A stretch of 16,828 bases of DNA from Campylobacteraceae bacterium. Lineage in GTDB: Bacteria; Campylobacterota; Campylobacteria; Campylobacterales; Campylobacteraceae. The DNA lies in contig JAAYLJ010000197.1 of NCBI GenBank assembly GCA_012521935.1, forward strand, positions 1-16,828. Direction: 5' to 3'. A model generated the notes under the pieces. The model made no database searches, had not been told where the DNA came from, and saw only the letters and a list, made by a program, of their open reading frames with translations. The position numbers were made by a program, and so were the translations under genes. The stretch's first letter is position 1. Each line of letters opens with the position of its first letter. Positions 7,887 through 14,118 of this stretch are shown here, one piece after another.

Positions 7887-7976
7887 TTAAAGAAGCAGGA
7901 GTGAAAGAGAGTCGTAAGTTTCTTTGCTAGAAACTATCTTGATTTTAAAATGGTTGCAAAAATTTATCTGTTGCAT
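7887..7976 (-). CDS. Putative leucine leader peptide (29 aa) upstream of leuA
   Basis: This short ORF has ATG at 7976 and TAA at 7889-7887. Its Shine-Dalgarno AAAGGAG (7989-7983) is six bases from the ATG, one of the strongest in the window. The peptide starts MQQINFCNHF and ends DSLSLLLL: five of the last six residues are leucine, encoded CTT, (TCA), CTC, CTG, CTT, CTT. The ORF stops 51 bp before the leuA ATG and starts 20 bp after the pssA stop. In enterobacteria LeuL leader peptides with a leucine run sense leucyl-tRNA by ribosome stalling ahead of leu genes; the same logic is inferred here. I see no strong intrinsic terminator between the leader and leuA, so Rho-dependent or translational attenuation may apply. 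The peptide itself is probably a by-product. Confidence 0.75.
   Translation of the reverse strand: MQQINFCNHFKIKIVSSKETYDSLSLLLL
7917..7935 (-). promoter_or_regulatory. Small hairpin in the leu leader RNA
   Basis: In the minus-strand transcript AGUUUC and GAAACU form a 6-bp stem with a 7-base loop, 17 bases upstream of the first of the clustered leucine codons. An alternative pairing is possible in which the leader Shine-Dalgarno region (AAAG-G-AGAG) pairs with CUCUCUUU within the leader ORF. These are candidates for mutually exclusive attenuator structures; I could not fold the RNA. Confidence 0.35.
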
Positions 7977-7996
7977 TTTTCTCTCCTTTGTAAAAT

Positions 7997-8740
7997 TTAA
8001 CCATTATACTTATTTTTTTTCCATTTTGCAACACAAAAAATATAGCACTCCCTACCTACTCCATAAAGCAGATAGCCTGTTACAAAAAGTGTGCCAGTTT
8101 CAATTGGGTAGAGATATATTAGTGAAAACACTAAGGTTAAAGTAACAAAAACTTTTATTCTTTGTGATTTTTTTAAATCTATGTTTTTAAAACTAGGGTA
8201 TCTAATATTGCTAACCATTAAAAATGAGATAATAGCTTGTCCTAAAAGGATCATCCACTCTAGCTTTAACATGTATGGATATTTTTGGTAAATTAAAATC
8301 CACATGGCAGTAATGACTGCTGCGGTTGGAATGGGAACTCCAATAAATACTGATGGTTCACTTGTTGAAGTTGTGACATTAAATCTAGCAAGCCTAATTG
8401 CCCCAAATACTACATATAAAGCAGCTAAAAGTGCTCCAAATCTTCCATATTGATGCCCTATACTAAAGTAAAAAAGCATAGCAGGAGCTACCCCAAAAGC
8501 AACTATGTCTGAGAGTGAATCAAACTCAGCTCCAAACTTGCTTGTAGTTTTAGTCATCCTAGCAATTCTTCCATCTAATCCATCAAAAAATAGAGACAAT
8601 ATTATATAAATTGCTGCTTTTTCAAAGTTTCCTTTAGATGAAGCTAAAATTCCAATAACACCTAAAAAAGCACTAGCAGCGGTAAAAAGATTTGGTATTA
8701 CATAGCTTAATTGTAATTTTCCATCTTTATATGGTCCCAT
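7997..8740 (-). CDS. pssA: CDP-diacylglycerol--serine O-phosphatidyltransferase
   Basis: PssA makes phosphatidylserine from CDP-diacylglycerol and serine in the inner membrane, on the way to phosphatidylethanolamine. The 247-residue protein carries the complete CDP-alcohol phosphatidyltransferase motif DG-x2-AR-x8-G-x3-D-x3-D: DGRIAR at 56-61, G70, D74 and D78 (GAEFDSLSD). Several hydrophobic helices follow, as in the membrane-embedded PssA type of Bacillus and Helicobacter. Its ATG shares one base with the stop of the upstream Psd-like gene (TAATG), implying translational coupling. The order ftsH, Psd-like, pssA is also found in H. pylori. Confidence 0.93.
   Translation of the reverse strand: MGPYKDGKLQLSYVIPNLFTAASAFLGVIGILASSKGNFEKAAIYIILSLFFDGLDGRIARMTKTTSKFGAEFDSLSDIVAFGVAPAMLFYFSIGHQYGRFGALLAALYVVFGAIRLARFNVTTSTSEPSVFIGVPIPTAAVITAMWILIYQKYPYMLKLEWMILLGQAIISFLMVSNIRYPSFKNIDLKKSQRIKVFVTLTLVFSLIYLYPIETGTLFVTGYLLYGVGRECYIFCVAKWKKNKYNG
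8003..8008 (-). promoter_or_regulatory. -10 box for the leu leader and leuA
   Basis: TATAAT on the minus strand (AAGTATAATGG) lies within the last codons of pssA. It would start transcription near 7996, leaving a 5' UTR of about 20 bases before the leader ATG. That geometry fits a dedicated leuA promoter inside the longer gene run. Confidence 0.6.
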
Positions 8741-9372
8741 TATCTTCCTTCCAAATAACCCAAAACACTCTCACCTGCAAAAACTTTATCTTTCTCATTT
8801 ACTCTAATTCTTGTATCTATTGGAAGATATAAAGTAACCTCAGCACCAAGAGCAAAGCCAACTCTTTCGCCTTGCCAAAGCTCTTTATTTGTTTGATATA
8901 TAGTTATTTTATTACTCCAAGCGCCGTTTTTTACTCCCATCCAAAATGAGTGAAACTCTGCTTGAAAATGGATAAATTTTTTAGAATTTAACAAATATGA
9001 GTGTTTTTCTTCATGAGATAAACTAAGTCCGCTAACGCTTTTTATCTCTTTTATTTTACAAAAAGTAGGAACTCTTAAAAGGCTTGTTTGATAGGGTTGA
9101 TTTCTAATACTTACCACAACGCTATCTTGATTTTGTAAATCTTTACCTTTAGAAATTTTAACAATAGCTCCATCTATTGGGGCAATAAGAGCTAATTTAT
9201 CATGCTCTAAAGGGACTCTTTCAGGGTTTTTGTAAAAAACTATAACTAAAATAACAAAGAAGAAAAAAACCCATGGATAAAAATTAAAAACTAAAGAGCT
9301 CACCCAAAAAAAGATGGCTATTCCAAAATATAGCCATCCCTCTTTTGCTAGTATTGATAAGTTTGCTCTCAT
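8740..9372 (-). CDS. Psd-like membrane protein lacking decarboxylase catalytic residues
   Basis: This 210-residue protein has two hydrophobic N-terminal segments (about 13-30 and 32-47) and a domain aligning with short-form phosphatidylserine decarboxylases. YKNPERVP matches the family's FRDPER region and APIDGAI matches SPADG. However, the catalytic DVH of the family (PLDVHVNRAP) is replaced by PYQTSLLRVP, so D becomes Q95 and H becomes S97. The Gly-Ser self-cleavage site (FGSRVDLYLP) is LGAEVTLYLP, with A177 where the pyruvoyl-forming serine should be. It therefore should not self-process or decarboxylate. Its ATG directly follows the ftsH stop (TAAATG) and its stop overlaps the pssA start. 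It may assist or regulate PssA, but the function is unknown. Homologues at this position are often annotated as Psd-related. Confidence 0.8.
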   Translation of the reverse strand: MRANLSILAKEGWLYFGIAIFFWVSSLVFNFYPWVFFFFVILVIVFYKNPERVPLEHDKLALIAPIDGAIVKISKGKDLQNQDSVVVSIRNQPYQTSLLRVPTFCKIKEIKSVSGLSLSHEEKHSYLLNSKKFIHFQAEFHSFWMGVKNGAWSNKITIYQTNKELWQGERVGFALGAEVTLYLPIDTRIRVNEKDKVFAGESVLGYLEGR

Positions 9373-11361
9373 TTACTCATCTTTTTTAGCTTGTTCTTTT
9401 GCTTTTCTTGCATCTTTAGCAGATTCAATATCATCATCATGACCTACAATTGGCTGAAGTTTGCTATCAAGATCATTCTCTTTTTCAAAATTTTCTATGA
9501 TCTCTCTAACTAGCGCGCCTTCAATGTTTTCATGCTCGTACAAAGCTTCAACCATATTTTCAATGGCTCCTTTATACTCTCCTAATCTTTCCAAAACAGC
9601 TTCATATCTCTCTTGTAGTAAGTTTTTTATAAACTCATCAACCTCTTGCGCCATTTTGTCACTAAAATCTCTTTGGCTTGGATAGCCTTGTCCTAAAAAT
9701 GTACTTCGTTGTTTTTCAAGAACCATCAAACCAGCAACATCACTCATACCATAGATGCTAACCATTGCTTTTATTATATCTGTTGCTCTTTCAAGATCAT
9801 TTCCAGCTCCAGTGCTAATTTCTCCAATGAAAACTTGCTCCGCAGCCCTTCCGCCAAGCAAAACATCAACCTCAGCTAAAAGTTCATGTTTTTGCATTAA
9901 AAACTTATTCTCTTCTGGTGTATTGAGGGTGTACCCTAAAGCTGCTAAACCTCTTGGTATGATGGATACTTTAGAGACTCTTTTTGCCCCTTTTGTAGTT
10001 TCAGCTATTAAAGCATGTCCACTCTCATGATAAGCAACGATTTTTTTCTCTTTTGGATTAATTCTTCTTGATTTTTTCTCAAGTCCAGCTATGGCTCTTT
10101 CAACTGCTTCAACTAAATCGCTCTGCTCAACATATGGCTTTGAGTTTCTACCAGCTAAAAGTGCTGCTTCATTTACAATATTTGCCAAATCAGCCCCAGC
10201 AAGCCCAGCCGTTAATTTTCCAATCTCTTCTAAATCCACATCGTGAGCTAGTTTTATCTCTTCAATATGAACTTTTAATATGTCAACTCTACCTTTAAAA
10301 TCTGGCTTATCAACTAAAACTTGCCTATCAAATCTACCAGGCCTTAAAAGCGCAGCATCAAGTACTTCTGGCCTGTTTGTTGCTGCTAGCACTATGACTG
10401 GTGATGAATCGCTACTAAATCCATCCATCTCTGCTAAGAGTTGATTTAGTGTTTGCTCCCTCTCATCATTTCCACCCATCATCCCACTAGCTGCCCTGCT
10501 CTTTCCAATGGCGTCTATCTCATCTATAAATACTATGGCAGGTGCTTCTTTTTTAGCATTTTCAAAAAGATCTCTTACCCTACTTGCACCAACTCCCACA
10601 AACATTTCAATGAAACTAGATCCAGATACTGAGAAAAACGGCACTTCCGCCTCTCCAGCCACTGCTTTTGCTAAAAGAGTTTTTCCAGTTCCTGGAGGCC
10701 CTACAAGTAAAACTCCCTTTGGTATCTTTGCTCCAAGTCTCATATATCTATCTGGATGTCTTAAAAAGTCAACTATCTCCATAACCTCTTCTTTGGCCTC
10801 TTCAACGCCAGCTACATCACTAAATTTTACCTTTGGTTTTTCAGAATTTACAAGCTTTTTACTGCTTCCCATTCCTAAAATTCCACCACCCATATTTTTT
10901 TGCATTCTACTTGCTAAAAACATCCAAATTCCAAAAAATATAAATATAGGCAGCACCCACGAAAACAAAATATCTGAAAACCAATTTGTTTCACTATACC
11001 CACCATAAGGGATTTGCATCTCATCTAACAGAGGAATAAGTGTTGCATCTTCACCTAATTTTTTAGTGGTATAAACCATTCTTCCCATACTGCTTTCGCT
11101 AAAACCTCTAATAGTTCCTTGCCCAATAGCCACATAAGTTAACTGTTTAGCTTTAACAAGCTCTTTAAACTCATAGTAATTTACGCTTTTTGTTTGAGCA
11201 TTTTGGCTTCCTGCAAAACCTGAAGTATGATCTGAGGCAGACATGCTCTTAAAAATCATAACTATCACGATGGAAAATATCGCAAAAACTAAAAGTGGAT
11301 TTTGGTTAAAAAAGTTATTATTTTTATTGTTTTGTCTATTGTCATCTCTTTTTTGATTCAT
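9373..11361 (-). CDS. ftsH: ATP-dependent zinc metalloprotease FtsH
   Basis: FtsH is a hexameric inner-membrane AAA protease that degrades unassembled membrane proteins and regulatory targets. From ATG 11361 the protein has 662 residues, normal for the family. It has an Asn-rich N-terminus, membrane helices at about 21-38 and 131-150, Walker A GPPGTGKT (221-228), Walker B IVFIDEID (276-283) and a second region of homology ending RPGRFDR (340-346). The zinc site is HESGH (445-449), and the C-terminus is charged. ATG 11361 is preferred because AAAGGTGA precedes it at good spacing. A GTG 12 bases earlier overlaps that Shine-Dalgarno. It begins four bases after the prmA stop and abuts the Psd-like gene, so it is in the middle of an operon. 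Confidence 0.96.
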   Translation of the reverse strand: MNQKRDDNRQNNKNNNFFNQNPLLVFAIFSIVIVMIFKSMSASDHTSGFAGSQNAQTKSVNYYEFKELVKAKQLTYVAIGQGTIRGFSESSMGRMVYTTKKLGEDATLIPLLDEMQIPYGGYSETNWFSDILFSWVLPIFIFFGIWMFLASRMQKNMGGGILGMGSSKKLVNSEKPKVKFSDVAGVEEAKEEVMEIVDFLRHPDRYMRLGAKIPKGVLLVGPPGTGKTLLAKAVAGEAEVPFFSVSGSSFIEMFVGVGASRVRDLFENAKKEAPAIVFIDEIDAIGKSRAASGMMGGNDEREQTLNQLLAEMDGFSSDSSPVIVLAATNRPEVLDAALLRPGRFDRQVLVDKPDFKGRVDILKVHIEEIKLAHDVDLEEIGKLTAGLAGADLANIVNEAALLAGRNSKPYVEQSDLVEAVERAIAGLEKKSRRINPKEKKIVAYHESGHALIAETTKGAKRVSKVSIIPRGLAALGYTLNTPEENKFLMQKHELLAEVDVLLGGRAAEQVFIGEISTGAGNDLERATDIIKAMVSIYGMSDVAGLMVLEKQRSTFLGQGYPSQRDFSDKMAQEVDEFIKNLLQERYEAVLERLGEYKGAIENMVEALYEHENIEGALVREIIENFEKENDLDSKLQPIVGHDDDIESAKDARKAKEQAKKDE

Positions 11362-11365
11362 ATTT

Positions 11366-12196
11366 TTAATCACCTTTTTTAAATATCATTGTGCACCACT
11401 GATTATCTTTTATCTCTTCCATTAAAGTTAGCGGTGCAAATTTTTCTTTAATATTTTGACTATATTTTTCTAAAATTCCTGATAAAATTAAAACTCCATT
11501 TGACTTTAAAGCTTCTTTTACATCTTTAGATAAGCCCATTAATACATCAGCAACAATGTTTGCCACAACTAAATCATACTTTTCATCTTTACTATTTACT
11601 GAACCTATCCATTGCTCTTTAAAAGTAACTTCATTTAATTTTGCATTTTTATTTGCACTTTTAATGGCTATCTCATCTGTATCGCAAATTGAGGATAGTG
11701 CGCCAAGTTTTGTTGCAGCAATGGCTAAAATGCCACTTCCACAACCCACATCAAGTATAGTTGTATCCTCTTTTACATACTTTTGAAGTGCCAATAAACA
11801 TCCATAGGTACTCTCATGGTGCCCTGAGCCAAAGGCTAGAGCTGGATCTATAGATATATTTATCTTTCCTTCTTTTGGGCTCTCCCAACTAGGGTATATA
11901 TAAAATTTTTCTACCTCTATAGGCTTAATTGATTTTCTATATGACTCAATCCAATCTTTATCAAGCTCTACTGAATGGACTATTGAAACTGTTACTATTT
12001 TGCCAGTAGCCTCTTCAAGAGAAGAAGCAAATGAGTTAATGCCATAAACAAGCATCTCTACTGGCTCTTTTGTTCTAACTATGATTGTTTCATTTTCATA
12101 CTCTACCGCCTCCACTCCTAAAACAAAGAGTAGATCCACAAAGTCATCTTTGTGGCATGAAGGGGTGATTTTTAACTGATTGTAGCTATCTTGCAT
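11366..12196 (-). CDS. prmA: Ribosomal protein L11 methyltransferase
   Basis: PrmA methylates lysines and the N-terminus of ribosomal protein L11 using S-adenosylmethionine. The 276-residue protein has the linker motif DPALAFGSGHHEST (117-130), typical of Campylobacter PrmA. SAM-binding motif I is ILDVGCGSGILAIAA (147-161), and the catalytic-loop segment is VVANIVADVLMGL. The N-terminal substrate-recognition domain (about 1-65) is poorly conserved, as usual. The ATG at 12196 is four bases after the cheY stop. No good Shine-Dalgarno is visible, so translation may be coupled to cheY. The cheY-prmA-ftsH order matches Campylobacter and Helicobacter. Confidence 0.93.
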   Translation of the reverse strand: MQDSYNQLKITPSCHKDDFVDLLFVLGVEAVEYENETIIVRTKEPVEMLVYGINSFASSLEEATGKIVTVSIVHSVELDKDWIESYRKSIKPIEVEKFYIYPSWESPKEGKINISIDPALAFGSGHHESTYGCLLALQKYVKEDTTILDVGCGSGILAIAATKLGALSSICDTDEIAIKSANKNAKLNEVTFKEQWIGSVNSKDEKYDLVVANIVADVLMGLSKDVKEALKSNGVLILSGILEKYSQNIKEKFAPLTLMEEIKDNQWCTMIFKKGD

Positions 12197-12200
12197 ATGT

Positions 12201-12566
12201 TTAATTTAACACATCTTCAAGTTTCTCTTTAAGTACTTGAGGGGTAAAAGGTTTAACTATATAGTTATTTACTCCAGCTTTAAGTGCTGTGATAACCTCA
12301 GCCTTACCGCCTTCAGTTGTTACCATAATGATTGGCATATCTGCATACTTACTCTCAGCTCTTACTTTTTGAACCAACTCTAAACCGTTCATTTCAGGCA
12401 TATTCCAGTCAGTTATTAGCATATCTATATCTGGATTTTGATTTAAAATTTGCCAAGCCTCAACGCCATGCTCAGCCTCTAAGACATCTTTATGTCCTAG
12501 TCTGCCTAGTGTATTTTTTATAATGCGTCTCATTGTAGAACTATCATCAACTACTAGTAGCTTCAC
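12201..12566 (-). CDS. cheY: Chemotaxis response regulator CheY
   Basis: CheY is a 121-residue single-domain receiver that, when phosphorylated by CheA, binds the flagellar switch. All receiver residues are present: acidic pair D7-D8 (VVDDSS), phospho-acceptor D53 (LITDWNMPEMNG), the Thr in MVTTEGG and the Lys in IVKPFTP. The sequence closely resembles Campylobacter CheY (STMRRIIKNTL, DVLEAEHGVEAW). The GTG at 12566 is the preferred start because AAGGA lies six bases upstream and the product then begins MKLLVVDDSS. A TTG 15 bases earlier would add five unlikely residues. It is a stand-alone regulator co-oriented with prmA and ftsH; no other chemotaxis gene is in the window. Confidence 0.93.
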   Translation of the reverse strand: MKLLVVDDSSTMRRIIKNTLGRLGHKDVLEAEHGVEAWQILNQNPDIDMLITDWNMPEMNGLELVQKVRAESKYADMPIIMVTTEGGKAEVITALKAGVNNYIVKPFTPQVLKEKLEDVLN

Positions 12567-12623
12567 GAAACATCCTTGCAAAATTAATAAATTTTAACTA
12601 TTTTAGCCAATTTTACTTTGAAG

Positions 12624-13340
12624 TTACTTTATCTTGCTTTTAGCAATGGCTTTTTCCAAGTCTAGGGTACCTTCATAAAAAGCTTTTCCAACTATCACTC
12701 CGCTAATCTCTTTTTCTAAAAGAAGTGCGTCTATGTCGCTCATATCCTTAACCCCACCACTTGCAATCGTATAAAGCCCGCTAGCTCTTGCCATCTCCAA
12801 AGTAAACTCTATGTTTACTCCCTCTAAGGTTCCATCTTTTCCAACATCTGTACATATTAGTGCGTCCACTCCTACATTTGCAAACTCTTTAGCTAGCGTA
12901 GTTGCCTTTACTTCAGATTTCTCTGCCCATCCCTCAACCGCTACAAACCCATCAATGGCATCAATCCCAACAGCGATTTTACCCACCTTGCACGCTTTTT
13001 CCACAAAGCTTGGATCTTTTAATGCGATTGAGCCTAAAATAATCCTATCAATCCCCAAATCAAGGTACTTTTTAACAGTTTCTAAATCTCTAATCCCACC
13101 ACCAAGCTCAAGTTTTATAGAGCAAGCCTCTCTAATTTTTTTAATCTGCTCTAAATTTCTAGGCTCGCCTGCAAAAGCTCCATTTAAATCAACTAAATGA
13201 ATCCAGTTTGAGCCCATCTCTTCAAATTTTTTAGCTAACTCCCAAGGCTCATTTGAGTAAATTTTAGCGCTATCCATAAGTCCTTTAGTAAGCCTTACAG
13301 CCTGCCCATCTTTCAAATCAATTGCTGGTAAAATTTCCAT
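12624..13340 (-). CDS. hisA: Phosphoribosylformimino-5-aminoimidazole carboxamide ribotide isomerase
   Basis: HisA performs the Amadori rearrangement of ProFAR to PRFAR in histidine synthesis. The 238-residue TIM barrel has both catalytic aspartates, D8 (ILPAIDLKDG) and D127 (AVGIDAIDG). It also has phosphate-binding loops at LGGGIRDLETV and IASGGVKD, and T164 in CTDVGKDGT. The ATG at 13340 is preferred over an in-frame ATG 18 bases upstream because GGAG precedes it and the protein then begins MEILPAIDLKDG, as in the family. The start overlaps the end of the kinase-like gene by 23 bases, so the two are translationally coupled. No other his gene is nearby, so the histidine pathway is scattered in this genome. 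Confidence 0.95.
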   Translation of the reverse strand: MEILPAIDLKDGQAVRLTKGLMDSAKIYSNEPWELAKKFEEMGSNWIHLVDLNGAFAGEPRNLEQIKKIREACSIKLELGGGIRDLETVKKYLDLGIDRIILGSIALKDPSFVEKACKVGKIAVGIDAIDGFVAVEGWAEKSEVKATTLAKEFANVGVDALICTDVGKDGTLEGVNIEFTLEMARASGLYTIASGGVKDMSDIDALLLEKEISGVIVGKAFYEGTLDLEKAIAKSKIK

Positions 13341-14118
13341 CTTTTCTCCATTTCTCATCTATTTCTAAAAAAGCATCAAGCATTTTTAGAATTGATTTTG
13401 TATCTTTATCCATAGTTTTTTGGAAAAAATTCAATTTTAAAAAAGCTCTAATTTTTTTAAACCTTTTTGAGTAGTTTAAAAACTCTTTTACCACTTCATT
13501 TGGCTCTTTTTTTACCTCTTTGTAAACCCTCAAAAGCTCTTCATAATCCGCGCTAATACTATGTTTAAAGAGTGAAAAAAAGAGTAAGAAAAGATCTCTA
13601 GTAAAAAGTTTGTTTAGCTCAATCTCTTTGCTAAAATTCTCCTCAAAATCTAGTATGAAAACTTCTTCATTTTTATATGTAAAATTTTTTATTTGTGAGC
13701 CACCATGATACTCACCGTGGTTATGTAAGAGGGCTAACTCTTTAATAGTTTTTTCTAAACAGATTTTTTTCTCATCCTCTTTCAAAACTCTAACTGCATC
13801 TAAAACTGCTACTCCTGTATCATTTAAGATAAAAAAATCTTTAGTAATAAGCTCTACCTTTGGTACAGACGCCCCAAGAGAGTGAAGTTTTTTTAGCTTT
13901 GAAGACTCATGCTTTAAGGCTTCATTTTTGCTTTGCACCAAAGGTGGAGCCAAAAGAGATATCTTTGTAAGAGTGTACCCTAAGCGATGAAAAACATTTG
14001 CCCCTGCCCTTCTAGCTTTTTTTAGCCAGTATCTTTTACCTTCATATTCAAAATGAAAAATCTCTTTGTGACTCTTGCTAAAAGCCTCGTAAGCCACTGT
14101 TTCTAACTCTTTATTCAC
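13318..14118 (-). CDS. Kinase-fold protein of the LPS-kinase/BUD32-like type, atypical active site
   Basis: This 266-residue soluble protein looks like the small lipopolysaccharide-kinase (InaA/KdkA/WaaP-like) relatives of protein kinases. It has a candidate ATP lysine in RYWLKKA (K33 or K34) and a helix-C glutamate region at NEALKHESSKLKKL. A catalytic-loop equivalent is YHGGSQIKNF (137-146), and the metal-binding DFE is at 157-159. The position that is Asp in ordinary HGDxxxxN loops is Gly140, while N145 and D157 are kept. The gene begins with GTG, overlaps msbA by eight bases, and its end overlaps hisA. Sitting next to the lipid A flippase suggests a role in lipooligosaccharide core modification, but the substrate is unknown and activity is uncertain. 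Confidence 0.65.
   Translation of the reverse strand: MNKELETVAYEAFSKSHKEIFHFEYEGKRYWLKKARRAGANVFHRLGYTLTKISLLAPPLVQSKNEALKHESSKLKKLHSLGASVPKVELITKDFFILNDTGVAVLDAVRVLKEDEKKICLEKTIKELALLHNHGEYHGGSQIKNFTYKNEEVFILDFEENFSKEIELNKLFTRDLFLLFFSLFKHSISADYEELLRVYKEVKKEPNEVVKEFLNYSKRFKKIRAFLKLNFFQKTMDKDTKSILKMLDAFLEIDEKWRKDGNFTSN

Noticed and set aside
6242..7951. Near-identical 18-19 bp sequence flanking leuA: CTATCTTTGATTTTAAAAT at 6242-6260 and CTATCTTGATTTTAAAAT at 7934-7951
   Set aside because: The match is AT-rich with one indel, and roughly one or two such pairs are expected by chance in a window this size. One copy is in a terminator and the other in the leader ORF, with no shared structure.
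8740..9372. Calling the Psd-like gene psd
   Set aside because: The pyruvoyl-forming serine and the catalytic DVH residues are all replaced, so an active decarboxylase is not supported.
10508..11008. A 166-codon plus-strand open frame opposite ftsH
   Set aside because: It is antisense to the conserved AAA domain, has no Shine-Dalgarno support that I can see and no family features.
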